Shown here piece after piece: positions 1 to 6,053 of a DNA stretch of 23,033 nucleotides. Position 1 is the stretch's first letter, and every line of letters starts with the position of its first letter. This DNA comes from a virus. The notes under the pieces are model-generated. The model made no database searches. It saw only the letters and a list, made by a program, of their open reading frames with translations, and had not been told where the DNA came from. The stretch covers positions 1 through 23,033 of IMG/VR virus record IMGVR_UViG_3300027777_000155; one strand, written 5' to 3'. A program made the position numbers and the translations under genes.

Positions 1-360
1 CTTGAATTCCAGCACGTGTTCAGTCTTGGCCGCACCAGGCACCCCCTTGCCGATGCCGTCCAGACTGCCAGACACATGGCTTCCAAAATCAACCTTGCGT
101 TGGGTTCCTGATACGCTCATGCCAATGGCCCGCAGGTCACTAATGATGGTGGCTTCCTCATTGTTGCCACGCCTAAACAGGCGCAGGATTCGGCCCTTAA
201 ACTTTTCTTGCACTGCCCAGCGAAACGATAGCCACATCCAGCGTTCGCAGTGATGGCCTAAAGTGCTAGCTCCCATGTGGGCGCGGGGCTTCTCCAACCG
301 TGCTTCGTGCGCTTTATCAATAAGTGAAGTTATGGTAACCTCTGGCTCGGGAATCTTCAT
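1..360 (-). CDS. PD-(D/E)XK nuclease, Cas4/phage-exonuclease-like (partial, cut by left edge)
   Basis: An open frame of 120 codons reads leftward from ATG at 358-360 and runs off the window without a stop. The start has a strong ribosome site (AGGAGA, about 6 bases upstream). The protein begins MKIPEPEVTITSL and carries the pattern of phage PD-(D/E)XK exonucleases: a helical segment with GASTLGHHCERWMW (about residues 30-43), an R-RLFRRGNNEEA segment, then SGSLDG (acidic metal ligand, about residue 100) and the E-F-K of the ExK motif in the last three codons. Such nucleases resect DNA ends for phage recombination and commonly sit beside Sak4-type ATPases and DUF669 proteins, as here. Seen: motifs and gene order. 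Inferred: exonuclease role in recombination. The C-terminal part lies outside the window. Confidence 0.8.
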   Translation of the reverse strand, partial: MKIPEPEVTITSLIDKAHEARLEKPRAHMGASTLGHHCERWMWLSFRWAVQEKFKGRILRLFRRGNNEEATIISDLRAIGMSVSGTQRKVDFGSHVSGSLDGIGKGVPGAAKTEHVLEFK

Positions 361-383
361 GGTTTCTCTCCTGTTGAGTAGTT

Positions 384-414
384 GACCCCGGCTTTAACAC
401 CGGGGTCTTTTTTT
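384..414 (+). terminator. GC-rich hairpin with T-run, terminator-shaped on the plus strand
   Basis: Perfect 8-bp stem GACCCCGG / CCGGGGTC around an 8-base loop, followed on the plus strand by seven T. It lies in the 56-base gap between two minus-strand genes, so on the transcribed strand the run is A before the stem, not T after it. As drawn it would stop rightward (antisense) transcripts; for the leftward mRNA it is only a stable hairpin between the DUF669 stop and the nuclease ribosome site. Confidence 0.6.
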
Positions 415-416
415 GT

Positions 417-899
417 TTACTTCTTAGCCCAAGGTGGTGCAGCCTTGGCAGGCGCAGCGCTTGGTACTACAGACTTAAACGGTACAGACACATTTCGTGA
501 AGGGTCACCTAAAGCCTTAAAGCCTTTAATCTCGTTACCGACATACTCACCAGTACGAACGGTCAACTTGATGCCCAGGTTCCCGCCAATCAGTTGGTCG
601 GTGTCGGATACCTTACCTAAACCAATGGCTCGCATGATTTCGCCAAGCTGCTGGCGTCCAATCTCCTCGGCCTTAGTGCTGGCGTTCTTGATGTTAAGGT
701 TGCCAAACACCACCCGCCCTTGATGGCTCGGGCCGGTGACGGTGTACTTGCAGGCAATGTACTTGCCATCACCCGCTTTGGTTTCCTTCACTTCAGCGCC
801 CGTGATGGTGGCGTTGTACCAACCTTCGGGCAATGGTTCAAAGTTGCTGGTTCCAACGGGCAGCGTGTCTACGCTAAATTCTTCGTCTAAAAAAGCCAT
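417..899 (-). CDS. DUF669-family protein (phage ssDNA-binding-like)
   Basis: 160 residues. The EPLPEGWYNATI segment (residues 21-32) followed by a short beta-rich region with GKYIACKYTV and GRVVFGNLNIKN matches the DUF669 family, small phage proteins encoded next to recombination ATPases and regarded as likely single-strand DNA-binding partners. The C-terminal tail is Pro/Ala-rich and ends PPWAKK; it lacks the acidic tip of bacterial SSB. The start ATG is preceded by AAGGA at good spacing, and the gene lies 2 bases after the stop of the upstream 123-residue gene, so the two are probably translated from one message. Family assignment is from recalled pattern; the DNA-binding role is inferred from family and neighbours. 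Confidence 0.75.
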   Translation of the reverse strand: MAFLDEEFSVDTLPVGTSNFEPLPEGWYNATITGAEVKETKAGDGKYIACKYTVTGPSHQGRVVFGNLNIKNASTKAEEIGRQQLGEIMRAIGLGKVSDTDQLIGGNLGIKLTVRTGEYVGNEIKGFKALGDPSRNVSVPFKSVVPSAAPAKAAPPWAKK

Positions 900-901
900 G
901 A

Positions 902-1273
902 TTATTCCTTAGTAATTGTGAAAGTGGGGCGTCCAGGGGTGGACGTGATAGCACCAAGCAAAGGCCCAGTCACGGCGTCAGCAGCCGCATTCCAAACTTT
1001 TGCATTGATTTCAGGTTTCCAACGAAAGAGGCTGGACAAGTGTTCAGACAAACCAGCTTCAGCAGCAAGCATTTGCAGCTTGTCAGCGTCAATCTTCTTA
1101 TTGATACGGCCTTCCAACTTGATTTTGTAACCTTCAGCTTCGCAATGAAGTGTGCTATCCAAATCTTTAGGAACTGCAAGTTCTTTGCTAATCAGGTCTT
1201 CAAGTTCGCGGCGCTCAGCTACCGCAGCAACTTCCAATTTTTTGGCGTCGAGCCAGCGTTGATATAAGGTCAT
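902..1273 (-). CDS. Conserved phage protein of the recombination module (unknown function)
   Basis: 123 residues, mostly helical in the first half (residues 1-40 highly charged). A middle segment, YKIKLEGRINKKIDADKL (49-66), and a C-terminal GPLLGAITSTPGRPTFTI stretch look like a phage family often found between a Sak4-like ATPase and DUF669 gene; it resembles what I recall of DUF7173, but this is not certain. No enzymatic motif is visible. Its ATG overlaps the TGA of the upstream gene (ATGA at 1270-1273), so it is translationally coupled to the ATPase operon. A role in recombination or replication is inferred from position only. Confidence 0.7.
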   Translation of the reverse strand: MTLYQRWLDAKKLEVAAVAERRELEDLISKELAVPKDLDSTLHCEAEGYKIKLEGRINKKIDADKLQMLAAEAGLSEHLSSLFRWKPEINAKVWNAAADAVTGPLLGAITSTPGRPTFTITKE

Positions 1274-1551
1274 GCTGTGTACTCCAGTGCAGTCAATTTA
1301 CTAATGCGTTCGTTAATCTCGGTAACTGACTTTTGGTAGTCAGCCATTGTTTTGATTTTCTTTGCCTCTAAAGCAGCGATTTGCTGCGCCCGAGGGTCAA
1401 AGTCTTCTGGAATTTCAATTTCAATCTCTTGCGAACACACATAAGTCTGGTGTTCGGCTTCCTCTATCTTTACGTAAAGAACAAGGTATTCGCCTTTTGG
1501 TTCCCATGAATACTTAGAAAAGTAAATATGGATTTTTGTTTTAATTTTCAT
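1270..1551 (-). CDS. Small hypothetical protein, beta N-terminus plus coiled-coil C-terminus
   Basis: 93 residues. The first half is beta-like and rich in charged and aromatic residues; the second half (about residues 53-90, RAQQIAALEAKKI... to ISKLTAL) has heptad-like spacing of leucine and isoleucine and may form a coiled coil. No family recognised. It overlaps both neighbours by ATGA junctions (1548-1551 and 1270-1273), which supports real translation as part of the recombination operon. Function unknown; a partner of the ATPase or the 123-residue protein would fit the spacing. Confidence 0.65.
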   Translation of the reverse strand: MKIKTKIHIYFSKYSWEPKGEYLVLYVKIEEAEHQTYVCSQEIEIEIPEDFDPRAQQIAALEAKKIKTMADYQKSVTEINERISKLTALEYTA

Positions 1552-2213
1552 GCCACACCCCCAATCTTTGCAATGATTTCACCAAGATCAGGCGCTTCCC
1601 ATGCACCCAGCTTGCCGGAGCGATCCTTTGCCAACCACAAGCCATCGCTATCGCACATCAAAGCACGTTGGGTGTTACCCTCGGCATCCTTTTCAACACG
1701 TAGCGCCAGAACTTCGTCAAAGAAGTAAGGCAGTGCTTGGCCTGTTTTATTGCCTGGCATAGATGGGCTATACAGCACTCGCCCCATCTCGTCTTGGGTT
1801 TTCTCCAACTTGGCAGTCATAAGCACATGGCGACCAGGGATGTCGCGGAATGCCCGAATGATGTCGGCCATCTGCTCTTGCATTGCACCGTATGCGGCGC
1901 GCGGGTCTTTATTGACCTTCTTCTCGTGGTTTAAGCAAACCTCTGCAATCTCGCTGATTGAGTCAAGGGCTACGCTCTTGTACTCAGATTCAAGAACCCA
2001 AGAATAGGCTTCCCGAAGGTCATCCATACTGGTGATTTCCAAGTAAGGAAGGTCGGCATCCTGAATGGACAACAAACCGCCCTCGGCAGACAATACAACG
2101 GGGTTTGGCAGCGTCTTAATCAGACTTGTCTTACCCGAACCAGCCTGTCCGTAGACAAGCAACTTAACACCATTGGCACTCAGGCCGCCGGTACGTTTCA
2201 ACGATATAGCCAT
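1548..2213 (-). CDS. Sak4-like AAA/RecA-fold ATPase (phage recombinase)
   Basis: 221 residues. Walker A GQAGSGKT at residues 22-29 and a hydrophobic Walker B strand ending in acidic D (SVALDS, residues 80-85) define a RecA-type P-loop core of the compact phage class (phage nucleotide-binding protein / Sak4). Sak4 proteins are short RecA relatives that promote single-strand annealing or exchange with a phage SSB-like partner; the DUF669 gene and nuclease downstream fit that module. The ATG has AAGGAG upstream at 8-base spacing. It is the first gene after the divergent control region, so expression is set by the leftward promoter there. Length and motifs agree with the family; annealase activity is inferred. 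Confidence 0.85.
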   Translation of the reverse strand: MAISLKRTGGLSANGVKLLVYGQAGSGKTSLIKTLPNPVVLSAEGGLLSIQDADLPYLEITSMDDLREAYSWVLESEYKSVALDSISEIAEVCLNHEKKVNKDPRAAYGAMQEQMADIIRAFRDIPGRHVLMTAKLEKTQDEMGRVLYSPSMPGNKTGQALPYFFDEVLALRVEKDAEGNTQRALMCDSDGLWLAKDRSGKLGAWEAPDLGEIIAKIGGVA

Positions 2214-2261
2214 GTGGCTCTCCTTCTCTGTTTGCGCTTCCGTCTGGACTCAGTTCGAAGC

Positions 2262-2279
2262 GTGCTTGCATCATAGCAC
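2262..2279. promoter_or_regulatory. Candidate operator: GTGCT-N8-AGCAC inverted repeat
   Basis: Perfect 5-bp half-sites GTGCT (2262-2266) and AGCAC (2275-2279) separated by 8 bases. Centre-to-centre spacing of half-sites is 13 bases, roughly one helical turn and a bit, as for dimeric helix-turn-helix repressors. It covers the -35 element of the rightward promoter and the -10 element of the leftward promoter, so a bound protein could block both. No cognate regulator is identified; the winged-helix gene at 6823-7047 is the only DNA-binding regulator candidate in the window. Confidence 0.4.
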
Positions 2280-2293
2280 AGGTTCGTGATACA
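2266..2293 (+). promoter_or_regulatory. Rightward early promoter for primase-helicase
   Basis: TTGCAT (-35, 2266-2271), 16-base spacer, GATACA (-10, 2288-2293). The -10 is weak alone, but the same architecture TTGCA-N17-GATA recurs before the gene at 4379 (TTGCAC, 16 bases, GATAAA). Predicted start near 2300 leaves a leader of about 30 bases before the ATG at 2329. No good Shine-Dalgarno is visible before that ATG. Confidence 0.45.
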
Positions 2294-2300
2294 GTGTCAA
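2270..2300 (-). promoter_or_regulatory. Leftward promoter for the recombination operon
   Basis: Reading the minus strand: TTGACA (-35, perfect consensus, 2295-2300), then TGC-TATGAT, an extended -10 with hexamer at 2270-2275. Spacing is 19 bases, longer than the usual 17, which the extended -10 could offset. It interleaves with the rightward promoter: the two -10/-35 sets occupy the same 35 bases. Confidence 0.5.
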
Positions 2301-2328
2301 CAACTTTTTAACAAATGATTGAAAATAA

Positions 2329-4341
2329 ATGGCAGACCTCTCAAGCATCCTTGGCGGCCCTTGGTCGCCACCAGAACAACAAGCCCCCGCCGCACCCGAC
2401 ATACAGCTAAAAGACGCAATGCTTGGTGCAGGGCTAAAGCCACCGGATGTGATCCACCTAGACGGTAAAGTCCACCGCTTTAACAGCGGCACGAAGGGCG
2501 AGAAAGGCCACGACAAGCCAGGTTGGTACATAGCCTTTAACGATGGCGTACCGGCAGGGCGCTTTGGATGCTGGCGCTCTGGCGTAGAACTTACTTGGAA
2601 GGCAGACATTGGCCGCAGCCTGACGGTGGCCGAGGAAATGGCACAGTCGCGCAGGCTATCTGAAGCTAAGGCACAGCGCGATGTGGAGCAGGCCAAGACC
2701 CGCGAAGTGGCCGCAAACACCGTAGACTTAATATGGTCGCAAGCAGGAGCCGCAAGCCCAGAACATCCCTACTTACAGCGCAAAGGCATACAGCCCAATG
2801 GCGCACGGATTACAGGTGATGGGCGTTTGATGGTGCCTCTGTATAACTCAGACGGCGAACTCTCTAGCATCCAATACATTGACCACCAAGGCGGCAAACT
2901 GTATCACCCAGGTGGGCAGACCGGCTCAATGTATTGGCTAGTTGGCAGCATGGACGACGCCAGCACTCTCTACATTGCCGAAGGCTTTGCCACAGCGGCT
3001 ACCATTGCCGAAGTCACGGGCCAGCCCTGCGCGGTGGCGTATAGCGCCAGCAACTTGGTGCCTGTGACGGGAATTTTGAAAGCAGCACATCCGGCACTGG
3101 ACATTTGCATTGTTGCCGACAATGATGCAAGCGGCGTAGGCCAGCGTTATGCCGAGCAAGCCAGTGCTAAATTTGGGGTACGCATGACAATGCCGCCGAT
3201 TGAAGGTGACGCTAATGATTACGTTAAAGCAGGGCACGATTTGGCACTGCTTTTAAAGCCCCAAATAGCAACAGACTACCTAATCCATGCCGATGGCTTT
3301 TCAGAGCAGCCAGCGCCGATTTCGTGGCTTGTGAAGCACTGGATACAGGACAAGGCATTGGTGATGGTGCATGGCCCTAGCGGTGGCGGCAAGACATTTG
3401 TGACCCTTGATTGGATGCTGCACATTGCCAGTGGTAAAGCAAGTTGGTTTGGCCACAAAGTTAAGGCAGGCAACATGGTTTACCTTGCAGGTGAAGGCCA
3501 TCACGGACTGCGAAGCAGGATAGCGGCATGGAAACACCACAACAGCGTTACAAGTCTCAATATGTGGGTCAGTAAATCAGGCGTAGACCTTAACACCGCT
3601 GAAGGGTATTTGAAAGTTTTAGAAGCGGTCAGGGCGCTCAAGATCAAGCCAAGTGTCATTACCGTGGACACCTTGCACCGATTCATGGCTGGTGATGAGA
3701 ACAGCGCCCAAGATGCCAAAACCATGCTAGACGCCTGCGCTGCGCTCATGCAAGAGTTTGATTGCACCGTTATTCTGGTTCACCACACTGGCGTCAGCGA
3801 GGAAGCCCAGCACCGTGCCCGTGGTAGCAGTGCTTGGCGTGGCGCTTTGGACATTGAGATAAGCGTGATACCTGCCAAGGGCGACAAGTCCATTGAGATC
3901 GTGCAGCGTAAGAGCAAAGACGCCGAGATGGCAGCGCCAGTCTATGTCAATCTCGAATCTGTGGCGATACTCGGCTGGTTCGATGAGGATGGAGATCAGG
4001 TCACCAGCGCAGTGGTGGTCAAAGGCGAAGCGCCAGAAGGAAAAAGCAAAGGTGATTCACTTTGTTTTTCATCATTTGAACGTGCGTGGTTTGCCACTGG
4101 TGCAGAAGATCGAGGCGGCGCACCGTACCTTACCCGCAGCGCACTTTATGAATGGGCATTGGTCAACGGTTTGAAAAACAAGAAATACACAAAGGACAGC
4201 TTGAGAGCGCAAATACCAGCAGACGGAAACAAGGGCAAGTACATAGGGCCGTTGATTGAAGAAAAGTTGATTGAAGTCCATGAGAACGGATGGCTTGTGA
4301 TTGACCCCGGCACGGCATCAGGAATGATGTTAAAAAAATAG
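2329..4341 (+). CDS. Toprim primase fused to RepA/DnaB-type replicative helicase
   Basis: 670 residues. N-terminal region to about 160 precedes a Toprim domain: YIAEGFATAATI (215-226, catalytic Glu218), IVADND (261-266) and DAND (294-297). A P-loop ATPase follows: Walker A GPSGGGKT (349-356), LAGEG (386-390), Walker B ending in D447 (PSVITVDTLHR), and VHHTG (484-488), the RepA/AAA_25 helicase pattern. A C-terminal 100 residues look like a small winged-helix tail (KKYTKDSLRAQI... to NGWLVID). It should prime and unwind DNA at the phage origin. The N-terminus lacks a clear CHC2 zinc finger, so primer synthesis may be absent or use another fold. First gene of the rightward early cluster; the start ATG lacks a clear ribosome site. 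Confidence 0.85.
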   Translation: MADLSSILGGPWSPPEQQAPAAPDIQLKDAMLGAGLKPPDVIHLDGKVHRFNSGTKGEKGHDKPGWYIAFNDGVPAGRFGCWRSGVELTWKADIGRSLTVAEEMAQSRRLSEAKAQRDVEQAKTREVAANTVDLIWSQAGAASPEHPYLQRKGIQPNGARITGDGRLMVPLYNSDGELSSIQYIDHQGGKLYHPGGQTGSMYWLVGSMDDASTLYIAEGFATAATIAEVTGQPCAVAYSASNLVPVTGILKAAHPALDICIVADNDASGVGQRYAEQASAKFGVRMTMPPIEGDANDYVKAGHDLALLLKPQIATDYLIHADGFSEQPAPISWLVKHWIQDKALVMVHGPSGGGKTFVTLDWMLHIASGKASWFGHKVKAGNMVYLAGEGHHGLRSRIAAWKHHNSVTSLNMWVSKSGVDLNTAEGYLKVLEAVRALKIKPSVITVDTLHRFMAGDENSAQDAKTMLDACAALMQEFDCTVILVHHTGVSEEAQHRARGSSAWRGALDIEISVIPAKGDKSIEIVQRKSKDAEMAAPVYVNLESVAILGWFDEDGDQVTSAVVVKGEAPEGKSKGDSLCFSSFERAWFATGAEDRGGAPYLTRSALYEWALVNGLKNKKYTKDSLRAQIPADGNKGKYIGPLIEEKLIEVHENGWLVIDPGTASGMMLKK

Positions 4342-4369
4342 TTGCACAAATCTTTTAACTTGTGATAAA
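4342..4369 (+). promoter_or_regulatory. Second early promoter with extended -10
   Basis: TTGCAC (-35, 4342-4347), 16-base spacer, then TGT-GATAAA (extended -10, hexamer 4364-4369). A CACAA-N10-TTGTG inverted repeat (4345-4364) fills the spacer and could bind a regulator. Predicted transcription start at about 4376-4378 coincides with the ATG at 4379. Confidence 0.5.
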
Positions 4370-4378
4370 CTTTCCAAC

Positions 4379-4567
4379 ATGAACAAATCAACACATATTT
4401 TTGAAGTGATCGGGCATAGCACATTAAATAAATGTAGCGGTCATGTATGGCAGGGAGAGGGAAGATGCCCTTATTGTGCCAACGACCAACTTAACCGCCA
4501 GCGAAATCAAGAAATCATAACCAAAGCGTTGGAAATTTTAAACACGGAGTTATTTAAAAAAATTTAA
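4379..4567 (+). CDS. Small putative zinc-binding protein (likely leaderless)
   Basis: 62 residues. Cys19-x2-His22 and Cys30-Pro-Tyr-Cys33 form a CxxH/CxxC set that could hold one zinc ion, with a charged helical C-terminal half (about 36-62). Family not recognised. The ATG has no Shine-Dalgarno; the upstream -10 element ends 9 bases before it, so the transcript probably begins at or next to the start codon. First gene of the small-gene cluster downstream of the primase. DNA or protein binding is a guess from the zinc ligands. Confidence 0.6.
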   Translation: MNKSTHIFEVIGHSTLNKCSGHVWQGEGRCPYCANDQLNRQRNQEIITKALEILNTELFKKI

Positions 4568-4569
4568 AC

Positions 4570-4734
4570 ATGAACAAAAAACTCATCCAACTTAAAGCCA
4601 AGCTAAGAGCCGCGCAAGCGGAACTTGCTATCCGAACCCGTACAAACAACAGTGCGTCACGGGCTTACAACAAAGTTACAGCACACATTGCCGAACTGGA
4701 GGCAAAAATCAATGCTTACGAAAAAAAGATGTGA
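4570..4734 (+). CDS. Small helical protein, 54 residues
   Basis: Starts MNKKLIQLKAKLRAAQ and is Lys/Ala/Leu-rich through its whole length, likely one long helix or helical hairpin with heptad-like leucines. It starts 2 bases after the previous stop (TAA then ATG) and its last 23 bases overlap the start of the HNH gene. A GGAG lies about 20 bases upstream, too far to be a standard ribosome site, so translation probably depends on the preceding gene. No family recognised; basic charge would allow nucleic-acid contact. Confidence 0.55.
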   Translation: MNKKLIQLKAKLRAAQAELAIRTRTNNSASRAYNKVTAHIAELEAKINAYEKKM

Positions 4735-5188
4735 CGAGTTATTTGATTACCAAAATGGTGTTCTTTACAGAAAACAAAAAACACGCGGCGCGTTAATTGG
4801 TGAAATTGCTGGAAATCAACGCAAAGATGGATATTTTCATGTTCGTGTTGATGGCAGCAGACAGTTGTGGCACAGAATTATTTTTGTTATGCACTTTGGT
4901 TGGGAGCCTGAAACCGTTGATCACATTGATGGCAACCCAAGCAACAACAAAATAGAAAATTTGCGAGCCGCAACCAGATCGCAAAATCAACACAATCGTC
5001 GTCAAAACAAAAATTGTTCTTCTGGAATTAAGGGTATTTCTCTTGTTTCCAATGGTTTGTGGTGTGCGCGAATAAATGTAAAAAAACAAATTGTGTTTAA
5101 ACAATTTTTTAATGATCTTGAGCTGGCTAAGTTTGCTATTGAGGAAGCAAGAAGTAAGTATCACGGCAATTTTGCCAAACACACTTAA
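4712..5188 (+). CDS. HNH endonuclease with AP2 domain (free-standing homing type)
   Basis: 158 residues from ATG 4712. The upstream in-frame TTG at 4625 is rejected because GGAGG sits 9 bases before this ATG. HNH core: LWHR (His54), VDHIDGN (Asp70-His71), then N-x-IENLR-A-T (79-87), which is the HNH_3 pattern with HNH histidines and Asn. A C-terminal AP2-like DNA-binding domain spans about 104-155 (GIKGISLVSNGLWCARI and later EEARSKYHG). These proteins cut DNA at specific sites and spread themselves by homing. Base composition is more AT-rich than neighbours, with A/T runs, which suggests separate acquisition. It sits inside the early cluster without an obvious intron, so it looks free-standing. 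Target unknown. Confidence 0.88.
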   Translation: MLTKKRCDELFDYQNGVLYRKQKTRGALIGEIAGNQRKDGYFHVRVDGSRQLWHRIIFVMHFGWEPETVDHIDGNPSNNKIENLRAATRSQNQHNRRQNKNCSSGIKGISLVSNGLWCARINVKKQIVFKQFFNDLELAKFAIEEARSKYHGNFAKHT

Positions 5189-5192
5189 GGAG
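5187..5192 (+). promoter_or_regulatory. Ribosome site AAGGAG deciding a TTG start
   Basis: AAGGAG at 5187-5192, 8 bases before TTG 5201. The nearby ATG at 5209 is in another frame that ends after six codons, so the ribosome site points to the TTG. Confidence 0.65.
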
Positions 5193-5200
5193 AAACAAAA

Positions 5201-5389
5201 TTGCTGACATGGCGAAAATTTCAGAGTGAGTTGCCCAATTACAGTGAAGCCGATTTATTGGCTTTGTTGCAAGAGGAACGCAGCCAACACAAACGAGTGT
5301 CTATGCTTGAACGCATACACCAGCGTTACAACACCCTGCGCGTTGCCCGTGAACGTGTAGAACTTTTAAAGATTGGGAAAAGGCCGTGA
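5201..5389 (+). CDS. Small helical protein with TTG start
   Basis: 62 residues starting (M)LTWRKFQSELPNYSEADL. Charged and helical, with an Arg-rich second half (ERIHQRYNTLRVARERVELL, about residues 37-56). The TTG start is supported by AAGGAG at ideal spacing. Ends in a GTGA overlap with the next gene (5386-5389). No family recognised. It is reported as real because of the ribosome site, the coupled junction and dense packing of the cluster. Confidence 0.6.
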   Translation: MLTWRKFQSELPNYSEADLLALLQEERSQHKRVSMLERIHQRYNTLRVARERVELLKIGKRP

Positions 5390-5583
5390 AATCTTCACAA
5401 GAAATGTATGACGCAGGGTATGCCATACCTCAGTATGACATTTCAACTGTAAAACGAACGTGGCGCTACAAAGACAAGATTTTTACCACGCCGCATGACG
5501 TACCCGTTGAAAAAATGATGTGGAACGGGCACTTAATGGAATTTTTAAAAATGGAGAAGAATAATGAACGCAGTACCCGCTAA
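5386..5583 (+). CDS. Small hypothetical protein with GTG start
   Basis: 65 residues beginning (M)KSSQEMYDAGYAIPQYDI, aromatic-rich with RTWRYKDKIF in the middle. GTG start overlaps the upstream TGA (GTGA), with an AAAAGG run just before acting as ribosome site. Overlaps the next gene's start by 20 bases. No family recognised; function unknown. Confidence 0.5.
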   Translation: MKSSQEMYDAGYAIPQYDISTVKRTWRYKDKIFTTPHDVPVEKMMWNGHLMEFLKMEKNNERSTR

Positions 5584-5764
5584 ATACTTTGCATTCCCAC
5601 CCTACCGAGCCGAAGACCTTGGCGGCAAGATGGGTTGGTGGGGCGTAATGAACCGTAATGGCTTTAATTGCTTGACGTTTTCCGATAAGCCAGGGGCAGT
5701 GGTGACAACTGAGGAATGGGCAAAACAGATTGCAACTGAATGGAATGACGCATATAACAAATGA
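5564..5764 (+). CDS. Conserved small phage protein
   Basis: 66 residues. Pattern GWWGVMNRNGFNCLTFSDKPGAV (about 24-46) followed by a helix ending in TEWNDAYNK resembles a widespread phage/bacterial small protein with a beta-hairpin carrying 'N-x-LTFTDKPGA' and a C-terminal helix, but I cannot name it. GGAGA precedes the ATG at good spacing. It is ATGA-coupled to the following gene. Function unknown. Confidence 0.65.
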   Translation: MNAVPAKYFAFPPYRAEDLGGKMGWWGVMNRNGFNCLTFSDKPGAVVTTEEWAKQIATEWNDAYNK

Positions 5765-5925
5765 CCAACTTTCAAACATGGGAGCAAAGAAATTTAGCAA
5801 AGTTTGCCGCAGAAGCAAACAAGAAAGTGTTAGAGCAACAAGAAGAAATCAAGGCGCTGCGTGAAGATTTGCGCGTTGCACTTGACGCATATCGTCAATT
5901 ACTCACAAAGGAAGAAACCAAATGA
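5761..5925 (+). CDS. Small coiled-coil protein, 54 residues
   Basis: Begins MTNFQTWEQRNLAKF; residues about 12-48 have heptad-spaced hydrophobics (KKVLEQQEEIKALREDLRVAL), so a short coiled coil or helical dimer is likely. Start shares ATGA with the previous stop and its own stop shares ATGA with the next start. No family recognised. Confidence 0.55.
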   Translation: MTNFQTWEQRNLAKFAAEANKKVLEQQEEIKALREDLRVALDAYRQLLTKEETK

Positions 5926-6053
5926 ACATAACTCGATTAACCCAAGTCCGCGCCCTGTTCCCAAACCAGCGCAAGTATCAGCGCCAATGGGCGCGTAGCA
6001 TCCGACTGCTTGGAGCTAAATGGCTGCTGGCTACACCAAGGGGGCACGTATGA
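5922..6053 (+). CDS. Very small basic protein, 43 residues
   Basis: Begins MNITRLTQVRALFPNQRKYQ and is strongly basic and aromatic, with WARSIRLLGAKWLLA following; short proteins of this 'RQW-RS-R-LG-KWLLA' type occur in replication/early regions of betaproteobacterial phages as I recall. Preceded by AAGGAAG and ATGA-coupled on both sides (5922-5925, 6050-6053). The charge suggests nucleic-acid or membrane-surface contact; function unknown. Confidence 0.55.
   Translation: MNITRLTQVRALFPNQRKYQRQWARSIRLLGAKWLLATPRGHV

Noticed and set aside
382-723. 113-codon plus-strand frame
   Set aside because: Antisense to the DUF669 gene and begins within the hairpin; no family likeness.
2271-2720. 149-codon minus-strand frame over the primase start
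   Set aside because: Runs through the divergent promoter region and opposite the primase N-terminus; composition of a shadow frame.
4625-4711. Upstream extension of the HNH gene from TTG
   Set aside because: No ribosome site there; GGAGG is placed for ATG 4712, and the extension lies inside the 54-residue gene.
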